Shown piece after piece: positions 11,101-23,100 of a stretch of 64,000 nucleotides of DNA; within the stretch, counting starts at the first letter, position 1; each line of letters opens with the position of its first letter. The DNA lies in contig NC_087076.1 in assembly GCF_026151205.1 (NCBI RefSeq), forward strand, positions 2,999,902-3,063,901, in the 5' to 3' direction. Position numbers and translations under genes: made by a program. Below the pieces are notes generated by a model. The model saw nothing but the letters and a program-made list of their open reading frames with translations, was not told the DNA's origin and searched no databases. This DNA comes from Bolinopsis microptera (Eukaryota; Ctenophora; Tentaculata; Lobata; Bolinopsidae).

Positions 11101-14100
11101 ACAGGATTCTATCACGAAACATTGGCAGGTAAGAAAAAAGGCACAGGTGTTGCACTCTATGTATCTGACCATTTGAACACTGTGGTCTTAGAAAATGTAT
11201 CACACTGTACTACAAATATTGAGAGTCTCTTTGTTGAAACCACAGATAGCGCAGGCTGCAAAATTGTTCATGGAGTCATCTACCGACCCCCTAATGGCTG
11301 CTTTGATAGCTTTTGCGAAACCCTTGAATTACTTGCAAAGCAGCTAAATGGGAAAACTGTCAATTTGTTGGGAGACTTTAACTCAAACATACTTAATATA
11401 TCTACCAGTTCCCAGCTCTTTGAGGATACTTTATACAGAAATGGCTTTTACCCGACTATCTCCATTGCAACACATTTTCGTCAAAACTGTAAATGTTCCT
11501 GCATCGATAACATTTTAACAAATAAAATTGAGAATATAGTCTTATCAGGTGTTATTGAAGAACGGCTTGGTGAGCATGCCCCTATATTTACCTTCACTTC
11601 AGTAGAGACCCCTCGCAATACAGAGCCTCAGAAACATGTCCGCTATTATGATTACTCAAGTTCCAAATTAAAAAGCTTTGTATCTGAACTTGAGGTGAGG
11701 GTAAACCAGCTCACTCCTTCAACAAAATTTGATGAGTTCACGGCATGTTTTGACCAGACACTTGACAAACACTGCAAACTGGAGGTACCAAAAGTGACAA
11801 AAAGAACTCCCAAACTTAACCCATGGATTACAGACAGTATCATCCAGTCTGTAGAAAGAAAGCATGAACTGCGTAAGGAGTGGTCTGACACCGTTACTAA
11901 TAAGAACCCTGGTGGTAATTTCTTGCTCTACCAAGTATTTAGTGATTATCGTAGGATGCTCAAAGCTATCATTAAAGCTGCCAAACGTTGGCATTACTGT
12001 AACGAAATCGTAAACAACTGTGAAAACAGCAAGAAAACCTGGCAAATTATTAACGAACTCAGGGGCAAAAAGAAGAGGCAAACCAAGCCCCCATTTATCA
12101 TTGATAACCAAAGAATAGTTGATAGAAGAGCAATTGCTAATGGATTCAATGCTTGGTTTGTCTCTATTGCACCAACGCTGAATGAGACACTGCATAATCT
12201 ATCTGATGGCCTGCCTATATTACCCATGAAAACTTTCTATGACTTCCTGAACCCAAGAAATGAAAAAAATATTAGGCTAGAAGATTGCTCCCCAAACGAA
12301 ATATTGAAAATCATAAGCGAGTTCGAAAATGGTAAAGCCAGTGACATTCCCATATAAGTGTAGTAAAAAAGTCATCTCATGTAATCGCACCTGTATTATC
12401 GAATTACTTCAATATCCTTATGACCAAAGGTATATTTCCTGATGTCCTGAAAACTGGTAAAATAACACCTGTATATAAGAAAGGTAACCCAGAAGAAATT
12501 GAGAACTACCGTCCTATCTCCACACTGTCCGTCTTCGGTAAGATCTTTGAAAAGCTCATATATTCTAGAATATACGGATTTGTTAGCTCCCAGGGAGTTA
12601 TATCGAAGACGCAGTTTGGATTTAGGAAATCTCACTCTACATCTCATGCAGTCAATTACTCTGTAAATTTGATTACGAAATCTCTTAAACTTAAGAATCA
12701 TGTTTTAGGAATATTCATTGACCTAAGCAAAGCTTTTGACACTATCGACCATTCAACACTTCTTATAAAACTAGAGGGATGTGGAGTGAGAGGAGTTGCA
12801 AATAACCTCATTAAAAGCTACTTGACAAACAGGCAACAATACACCGAAGTTGTAGGAGAAAAATCAGATACCCTATCTATTCGATTTGGTGTCCCACAGG
12901 GTTCAATTCTTGGACCTCTCCTATTTCTTCTTTATATGAACGACATCACAAACAGTTCTAAACTAGGATCATTTGTTACCTTTGCTGATGATACCAATAT
13001 ATTTGTTGTCGGAAAAACAAAACGTGAGGCATATGAACGAGGAAATGAGCTTTTGTCATCATTAAAGTCTTATATGAGAGCGAATAAGTTACATATAAAC
13101 ATGTCTAAGTGCTGCTACATACACTTCAAACCCACCATGGCAGGTTCTAAGTTAGAGACTTTATCACACCCTGAAGTTGTATTAACTATAGACAACTTTC
13201 CAATCAAAAAGGTTTCATCCGCAAAATTTCTGGGTGTTATAATTGACGAGAACCTATCATGGGAAGATCACATCAAAGCACTTAAGCGAACTCTAAATCA
13301 TTCCACATCCACTTTATGTAGACTTCGCTGCTCCCTTCCAGAATTTCTACACCAACAATTATATTATACTCTGTTCGAATCACATCTTTCCTACTGTATA
13401 TCTGTATGGGGTGGGGCAGCGAAACAACGTATAAGCTCATTATTTACTGCTCAGAAGTACTGTCTCAGAGTACTATTTGGTGACAGGCTGGCGTACCTTG
13501 ATAAGTTTAAGACTTGTGCACGTACTAGGCCTATAGGACACCAGAAACTTGACCAAAAATTTTTCATAAAAGAGCACACCAAACCGATATTTAAGCATAA
13601 TAATATTCTAGCTATACAAAATCTCTATACATACCACAGTTACCTCGAGCTCTACAAGATAATGAAATTCCGTGCTCCAATATCCTTACATGAAGGTTAC
13701 ACGTGTTCCTCGAGGAAACCATGCCTTCTAATCTGTCAGGCAGACCCACCTGACAATCACAACACTAGATCAACCAAAATTTTTAACATTTTAACCCCAA
13801 AATTCAGAATGACTGACTTTACTACTAGTGTAATGTGCTTGCGAGGTAAGCTAAAACGTGCGCTATTAACGAATCAACATAATCACGCCCTGCTTGATTG
13901 GACTGTCAAAGATTTTGACTGCGCAAATCTTATTTCCCAAACATTATAACTGGCTGGTCACACACATCTCAATTAAAATTACCCTAGGCTACTGTTTTCC
14001 AAGTCTTGTCCTGTGAGTAAAGTATGTGTGAGAAAGTTTTAATAAAATTATTGTATATTTACTTTTGAATTTAAAAAATCTAATTTGAGAATGAAGTTTA

Positions 14101-17100
14101 AGGAAATTTTAATTAGCACTGTATAGTTTAAGATATTTATAGCTTATTATAACCATTGATACAAAGGCCATAATCTTTCGCCAGCTCTCCAATATCCACC
14201 TTGAAAGCTTGAAGCTGCATTTTATATCCTTGAACTACACAATATAAACCAAAGAATGTTTTAGTGTAGACTTTTTGTCACAACAAGACTGCAACCTATA
14301 ATAACAACTATAAACAGAACCCCTAATGTCTGCTTACAATTTTTCTTCTAGTCCTAATCTGAGCCTTGTCTCTATAAACTTAACTGAACTAGCGTTTCGG
14401 TGTGTGCAAAAGCTTCCAGGCACGCGCATTCCTTGCCCCGTTAGTTACCTGTCCTTCCAAAACCAAACTAGCAGTCAAGGACAAAAAGTCATACACCAAA
14501 TGGGCATTATATTTTATGAATTGTTTTACATCTTTTTATTCTGTAAAAATGTGCTAAAATTAAATTTCTTGTTTCGTTGAAAAAATTTCTTGTTTCATTG
14601 AAGAAACGATTGGTAGAATATTGTCCAGAACATCAGAGCTCAAGTTTAACAATTTTAGATTAATTTGTCAAAGACGCTGAAAATGTGACAAAATTAACTT
14701 TCCCTGCCCCAACAATATCAAGATAGTGTGTTAAAATTGGCATAGGATGCTTTATTGCCTATATTAATCGATCCAAACTACGAAAAAGATCTGTTACTCT
14801 GATGACGATTACCTAAGTCTTATAATAACTGATGTGACAAAGTAAACATGTCTTGCCCCTATTTTGAAGAGCTATACCTCTATTAGAATACTATGTAACT
14901 TTATCATCAATGAACTAGTTATTTTGCCAGCAAGGAGCTAACAGAGTTATAATAATTTTTTTGTGACGAAGTTACCCTATTTTTGACCATGTTGCGGCAG
15001 TTTAATTGTGACACTGTTAACATATTACCACCCGATAATGAATTATGTGACTGGTGCATGGAACTAGCAGTGTTGTTTGATCCATAGTACATAATATAAG
15101 GGGTTTAAGCTGGTATATCATTATTTGTTCAATTTCACACTTGTTCAGATATCATCAAGATTATGTGACAAAGTAAACTTGTTTGTGCCTTCTGTGTTTT
15201 AATTCCTTACGACTATATGATATAATAACAATTCCTAGCACTTCCGGGCCATCAAATATACCTACACTACTCAGCATTGCTTATCATTGTGCCCTAAACA
15301 TTCTTCACATGTTTTCTTAAATGTGTGACAGAGTAAACCTGAGTGCACCATCTAACGAAAAAAGTCGTCAAATATGTAGGTAATGGTCATATGTACCCAT
15401 CTAATCAACTGGACACTCAAAAATTTGGTCAAAAACGGCAGCAAGGGGTCTATATTTACTCCGTCACATGTTTATAGTGTGACAATGTAACCATTTCCGT
15501 GCCTGCCGTATTTAAGCGATATCTTATCACCTGATTAAGATATCGTTGAGTGACAAAGTTAGCATAGAGGATGAGACGATTACCCTAACCATCAAGGATT
15601 TGTGTAATTTCATAGTGTGACAAATTCAATTACACTGTGCCTTTTAATAGGGTCACTTATATTTACCAATATCCTCAAACTCAAATGAACGTGTCCATAT
15701 GGGCAATTTCACGTAAAGTAAATTACACTTTGCACAAAAATTTGGCCTTATTCTGACTCTCAAGCATTACACAAACATAACAGAATCATGATAAATTGCA
15801 TGAAACATCTCTTATGTACTCCACACACAGCTATATTAAGATTTTTACTCCAACTGCTATGGCTTTTGAGTGAGGCACGTTTGAAAATGTAAAGTAAATT
15901 ACAGGGCACAAATTGACATTCCTGACCAACGTGTATTGAAATCTCATTTCGTGCCCAGGTGTGAGAGTAAACATTTAAATATTTTTCATGCACACTGGCA
16001 AATGTCTTGCCTGTACTGGAAAGGGTTTGTTTTGGTAAATGGTTAATAGCTGTGTTCTGTAGAAGCCTTTGTTCCTTGTAAAGTAAGTTACTCTTTTGTG
16101 TCAAGTAGTTTACACTGTTACACAATCCTTTGATTTTAACTGTTTAAAGCTGCCCCTTTGTCTTTAATTCGTTTGCTAAGTGTATGAACTATGTAATATA
16201 TGATTAATAATGATATATCAGTTTATCATTAGCCAATTAAGGGGGCCGGGGGGGCCTTCATCAAAATTTTCTCGAAATTGACTTTATAGTTGTTTCTAAT
16301 AGAGGGGAGTGATATCTATCAGATGCTTTTGGTCCCATGGAAAAATATTGTTCCTAGACGAAATTATTATCGGTCAAATGTCAGCGCTTATGTGTAATTG
16401 TATTGCGCGAGCGATTTTCAATTTTTGAAAATCTTGGACCTCAAAAAATCGTCAAAAAACGAGGTTCAAGATTTTCAAAATCGAATAAAATATGTTTAAA
16501 GGCCTATATCAAAATTCTGTTTGGCTCATCTCTTTTAAATTATCTCTAGAACATATCCTGAAAGTTTCAGGGTGATTGCTCAAAACATGTAGGAGAAAAT
16601 AGATTTTTAGACTCGATTTTCAGGACACGTGATTGAAAATCGCTCGCGCAATACAATTACACATAAGTGCTGATCTTTGACCGACAATAATTTCGGCTAG
16701 GAATAATATTTTTCCATGGGACCAAAAGCATCTGATAAATATCACTCCCTTCTATCAGAAACAATTAAAAAGTCAATTTCGAGGGAATTTTGATGAAGAC
16801 CCCCCGGCCCCCTTAATTGGTTGATTGATCCACTGATTGGGTCCACAGTTAGCCCAGTTATACAGAGTAGGTAGGTGGGCGTAAATGTACGAATGTTTCC
16901 CAGCTCAAAAATTTGTGTTCAAGCAGGCCACTGGATTTTCTGTAAAGTAAAGTATTATTTATATTATATTTTCGAAAAGTCAATTTTTAACCATTTTAAA
17001 CCATTTTTATAGATTTCTTTAATGAAATTCTGACCAGAACCAATCTATTATCACTTTTAAATAACTTTTATTCTGTTTGACAATCGTTACTTGTTGTGTT

Positions 17101-20100
17101 TTACTACTATTACTGAATAAAAAGCATATGTGTAAATTACTTGACACGTAAATTACTTGACATGTAACTTACTTGACGCTGGTATTGACATGATCTGATA
17201 TCTATGGATCTAAATAAACAAGTACATTATGTCTTGACATCAGAGTTAGCTTGTTTTAGCAAGATTTCAGCAAGAAATAACATGAAATGTGGCCAGCAGA
17301 AAACTTTTTTGTTTTTTATGTATAGTAATTTACACTAAAAACAGGAGAAAGTAGAATAGCATTGCTCCGAATCTGCTTAAATTTTGAGTCCCAAATTTTG
17401 CATACAGCTTCAGTGAAGTGGTATGCACCTTTACAGATCAAGAATTAATGAATATTACAACAATCTCTTTTTAGTAAACAGCTTTTATTATAGAGTAGTT
17501 TTAGCCTGTAAAACATGACAATTTATGGGTATTTTGAAAACGCGATAACACAGAAACGAAGTGAGATATTTATAAGCGGTTTTTTGTGTCTAACAGTTTA
17601 TAATCTTCTCTTTCAGACTCCAATCAAAGCTAGTGCCATAACTGAAATTTATTTTTTTCCCTCCTTGTTCATGTTTCATGAAATTGCCCATATACAGTTT
17701 TGCGGCAAAAATATCAATATTCATATAAATATCGTTTCAATTGAAAATTTGCTTTGAAAATTAAACATTTCAGTTTCCCACCTCCTGGAGTTACCACGGA
17801 TCACTTGTCCAACAACTGGCTGAACAACTTCGTTCAGAAAGTCTGGTCTAGATGGCTCCCTCCTGAGTCTCTTTCTACTATCGGATAGTGAGTTCTTTTG
17901 GAGTGTGCGTTTTGGAATATGTAATGAAAATTTGGGTACAACAGATTAAAGGATAAATTATGTACTCATGGACACAATACTAACCCTATTTCTAACCCTC
18001 CTCTTTCATTATTACCCAAATCCCCTCAGTGCCGGATACTACGCAGTACAATACTCAGAGCGGCTCCGTATAATCTCCCTAAACACACAATACTGTGACA
18101 ACCTCAACTTCTGGCTATACCTCAACAACAGGGACCCGGCTAACATGCTGGCGTGGCTTGTAGCTGAGCTGTCCTGGGCGGAGGGGGCCGGAGTGAAAGT
18201 TGTTATTCTAGGACACATTCCAACAGGGAGGAGCGATTGTATGAAGGCCTTCAGTTGGAACTACTATAGAATCATTGACAGGTTCGTTTTGAGATGTTTC
18301 ATAAGAAGACACAAAGATATCGTGCTCCTCAGTTACTTGAAATCAGAAATGCTAAATGGGGGGTGGTGGCTGTGTGTCAGGTACACTAAACCGATTACTT
18401 TGTATCAGGTTTGAGTCTACAGTAGTGGGTCAGTACATGGGTCACACACACCAGGACCACTTTAGTATGATGTACAGTGAGGAGCCTGACCACCATCCTA
18501 CAGCCTTCCAGTTCATATCTCCTTCTCTCACTACTTACAGCAACCTCAGACCCTCTATCAGAGTCTATACACTGGACGGTAAGTGGACCACTATTTTTAG
18601 AAGTTTTAATCATCAATCTCATTTCAATTTGCATTTAATGCACAAAAAAACCAGCATAAAAAGCAGGTTCTACTCATGTCTCTGGTAACTATTAGACAAC
18701 TATTTCACTTCAGAATTCACAAATCACAAATTACAATCAGCTTCATTGGGGCGCAAGAGTTTTCCGCCTATCAAACCCAGTGCAAAGATTTTCGGATTTT
18801 ATCATGCAAATATCAGTCCTAGTGTTGGGATTATACTAAGAGTCACTGTAAGTATGTGTTAGAGGTGTAGTTGGGAGCCGATCAGCAATAAACAGGGCCA
18901 CCCTACAGTTGAACTAATTGTCCGCTTATATTTGTCAATTAATCCATTCTGTCATTCTCACATTGCCTCATTGTACATTTTTCTCTCAAACCTTTTCTTC
19001 CTCTTTCCTCCCGCGGCACTTCAGGACGCAGGCTGCAATCATAATCTCAATCAGTTGTAAGATTGTGAAAAAGGAGAACCCAATAAACAGATCAACAGTT
19101 CCACCAAATTCTGCCAATAAGTTATGGGGTTGATATGCTGGCTTTTGCTGCGTATCCTGCACTCGAATATCGTCGTAATACACGTGCAAACGTGCAATGT
19201 TATCCTTCGCGTGCTCGTAAGTGGGCATTTCAACACTTCTGAGGAACATGTTGAAGTATTGTCGGGTGGAAGGGAAGGGTGAGGAAGTTACCACTGCCTC
19301 CCATTCATTGTATTGGCATGGTTCCGGACATCTCTCAAACTTAACCGTTCTTTTTCTTATCATGTTGTTTACCAGAACTGAACAAGCTCTCTCGTGAATT
19401 AGGGCACACGTGTATTTGTAGAAAGGAGCATTGATGAAAAGTTTCTTTATTTGATCTATTTCTGAAGTCATATTATCTTCAGTTGTGGAAGGTCCAGATT
19501 CTTTAAAGAATGTTTTATTAACAGTTTCTGTAGTCCCATCATAATAAGATTGGTAATAATCTTGTGCTCTGATAGGCTTGATTATCTCGATGAACTCATC
19601 TAATATGTGTGTTTTGTTCTGAAACCACATCTTCCCTGCAAAGTATATGGGGATACAAGCACACTTGTGAATCATCGCCTCTACCGCCTGCCGTTGCCAA
19701 CACTCTCGAATTGATTCATACTTCGCATTCCGTTTGCTGTAAATGTTCTCCACGTTTTTACACGTACCATGAGGAGGCCCCAACCGTTTAGCAGACTTAG
19801 CTTTGAGCTTAACAAAAGTTTCGGTCCCGGGTGAGATAAAGTATCCACCCTGATTCATCATAACATTCTCATCTTGATCCCTGATAAAGATAATAAGCCC
19901 GTGGGATGAAGTAGTTGGGAGGTAATCTCGTAAGTTTGTGTTGAGGTTGATTGAGAAGCCCCCTCGGGAACCCCCGATGGATTGTTGTAATAACCCATCC
20001 TCGTTAATATCTAGACACATACCTAACTCAGTGGGGTTTATACTCTCCTTGACATCCGTTACATTCCTCCCAATACTCTCAAAGAAGTAGTGAGGAGTTC

Positions 20101-23100
20101 CAGTCACCATGGTCTTGATATCCAGAGAGAACTTCATCTGTAGAGAACCCCTCTCTACTTCGTACTTAACAACCTTTTTGAAAACTTCTTTGTTAGCATC
20201 AAACAGTTCCGAGAGATTTCCCACCCCATCGTATCTCTCTAACAGACCCATCGCCTGATCGAAAGCTTCAAGTACCTCCACCTGATCTTCTCTCTCCATC
20301 GCCTCCCTCATGGAAGTGTAGTTGATGTAGTTGGAGCTGCATATGGTAAGAGCAGGTAAGGTTACGTTATCTTTCCAAAGAGTAGATGATTGGTTGTATG
20401 AATCGTATTTGAAGTAAGCTCTAAGTAGTGAGTAGACCATGTAAATAGTCATGATAAAAAGAGCGCCTACTACAATCGCCCAGAGAATCCTACAAATACG
20501 TGGTCTTCTCTTCTGGCGGAGAACCTGAGGAAGACGTTTCATGTTCATGATATCTTAACAAAGCAAAATTTGAAATTTTCAAACACCAAATTCGACAAAA
20601 ATGGGATTACCCTCACCTGAAAATAATCGCTGGCTAAATCTTGGAAAATGTGAGGTTATGGTTTTGAGTCTCCTCGGGCGGAGCTTCCTGCTCCATAGTA
20701 CTGGAATCATCCCATGGCTCTGAGTTTATCACCACCATCTTTAAAAAAGAGGAAATTGTTTTAGGTTGGTACCTTTTTCCAAGCTAATCTGGCCTATGTA
20801 ATACAGTATTGACTATTTATATTGAAACTGTGCAATCAAGGAGAACTTCTCGGCTTGAACAAAAGTTAGAAGTAAAGAACTACACAATAACTCCCATAAC
20901 TGGGCATAGTTTAGCGGAACTACCGTGTACGTGCCTCATTTTGATAGGCTTTGTTAATTTTAGGCTATGAAATCATGTGCAAGCTTGTTTAATTTGTATC
21001 AGGAAAATAGCCGTATCTTTCCAAAGTGGCCGGCTAATTTAATAATGACGTATCTAACACTTCTTTTGGCTAAACATGGAAGCCCAGGAAATTACCAAAT
21101 AATTAGCGAAAGAATTATTGAACAAAAGAATGCACATCCCACAATCAGCCAATATTTGTTATGGCTTTTAATATAAAATCTAAATACCAGGAGACCTGGA
21201 ATGACAGGTGTGGTAACTTGTGGTAACTTGTGGTAACTTGTGGTAACTTGCGGTAACTCGTTCAGGTATTCATCGGAAGTCAACATTCAGACCTCTCAAA
21301 TCAGAAACTTGGCTCCTTGACTTGGACAGAGCTAATGAGAAGAATGAGACTGTTTGGGAACTGGAATACGATTCACAGGTTACAATAATATTAGTATATA
21401 TAAAATTAAAATTTTACTGTTATATGGACACGTTCATTTGAGTTTGAGGATATTGGTAAATATAAGTGACCCTATTAAAAGGCACAGTGTAGTTGACTTT
21501 GTCACACTATGAAATTACACAAACCCTTGATGGTTAGGATAATCGTCTCATCCTCTAGGCTAACTTTGTCACATAACGATATCTTAATCAGGTGATAAGA
21601 TATCGCTTAAAGATAAGATATCGCTTAAATACGGCCGGCACGGAAATGGTTACATTGTCACACTATAAACATGTGACAGAGTAAATATGGACCCCTTGCT
21701 GCCGTTTTCGACCAAAATTTTGAGTGTCCAGTTGATTGGATGTGTACATATGACCATTACCTACATATTTGACGACTTTTTTCGTTAGATGGTGCACTCA
21801 GGTTTACTCTGTCACACATTTAAGAAAATATGTGAACAATGTTTAGGGAACCCTGATAAGCAATGCTGAGTAGTGTAGGTTTAGTTAATGGCCTGGAAGT
21901 GCTAGGAATTGTTATTATATCATATAGTCGCAAGGAATTAAAACACAGAAGGCACAGACAAGTTTACTTTGTCACATAATCTTGATGATATCTGAACATG
22001 TGTGAAATTGAACAAATAATGATATACCAGCTTAAACCATTTGTATTACGTACTATGGATCAAACAACACTGCTAGTACCATGCACCAGTCACATAAATC
22101 ATTAACGTGTGGTAATATGTTAACAGTGTCACAATTAAACTACCACAACATGGTCAAAAATAGGGTAATTTCGTCACAAAAAAATTATTATAACTCTGTC
22201 AGCTCCTTGCTGGCAAAATAACTAGTTAGTTTATCGACATTTTTTTGATGATAAAATTACATAGTATTCTAATAGAGGTATAGATCTTCAAAATAGGGGC
22301 AAGACATGTTTACTTTGTCACATCAGTTATTATTACAGTTAGGTAATCGTCATCACATTAACGTATATTTTTTTGTAGTTTGGATTGATTTATTTAGGTA
22401 ATAAGCAGGTGATAAGGCAGCCTATGCTAATTTTTACACACTATCTTGAAATTGTTGGGGCAGGAAAAGTTAATTTTGTCACATTTTTAGTGACTTTGAC
22501 AAATTTAACCTAAAATTGTTAAACTTGAGCTCTGATGTTCTGGACAATATTCTACCAATTTTTTCTGAAAGAATGTTAAATTCTAATAGAGTTATAGAAT
22601 ATATAGATCTTCAAAATAGGGGCAAGACATGTTTACTTTGTCACATCAGTTATTATAAGAGTTATTACTTATTATAAGAGACTATTTCATTATATAATCA
22701 TTGTTACGATTTCGTATAATTTTTTGTGACAATGTAAACATCAACTGATCTTAACTTGCATCAACTACATTGTCATCATGTAAAGTTTTCCCGCCTTTCA
22801 AACCAAAATCAGATATAAATAATTCGCCCAAAATTTTAAATTCCATATATTGTGACAAAATTAACCTCATTGTGCCTGTATTAGCTTACTATTCAAAGCA
22901 ACATATTTTAGGGCTATGATTGGTACTCCGTACTTGGTAGATCAACCATCAAATAATGAGTAAAAAGGGTTTTGAGGACACCTCACAGTAGAATAGAGGT
23001 ATGGTATTCTGAGTGTGACAAAGTTACCTAAATATTGCCTTGTAACCGTTCGATCCGTGCCCTTTAACCAATGTTGTATCATAATTGTTAGATTGACCTA

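Larger units (their letters stand above)
10713..14601 (+). mobile_element. LINE inserted inside E2 copy A
   Basis: Comparison with the uninterrupted E2 copy B fixes the limits. Copy B reads straight through ...TTTCAGAAAAAATTGGTAG, whereas copy A is split with a near-repeat AGAAAGAATT (10703-10712) and AGAAACGATT (14602-14611), a likely 10-bp target duplication with two later changes. Inside are an endonuclease frame and a reverse-transcriptase frame, then about 650 bp of 3' UTR. The last 45 bp contain a tandem TTTCTTGTTTC(G/A)TTGA repeat in place of poly(A). Confidence 0.85.
9628..15697. mobile_element. E2 copy A: TA-flanked DNA transposon in SMPD1 intron 4, split by a LINE
   Basis: The inverted termini are TGGACACGTTCATTTGAGTT..., about 36 bp, at 9628 and 15697, with TA immediately outside on both sides (9626-9627 and 15698-15699). 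Without the inserted LINE (about 10713-14601) the element is about 2.2 kb and aligns along its length with E2 copy B. No transposase is visible. The motif GTTAACTTTGTCACA or its complement recurs about every 60-160 bp. Copy A has one more copy of a roughly 280-bp unit (10412-10690 and 14612-14885) than copy B. The TA flanks suggest Tc1/mariner-like mobilisation (inference). Confidence 0.85.
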
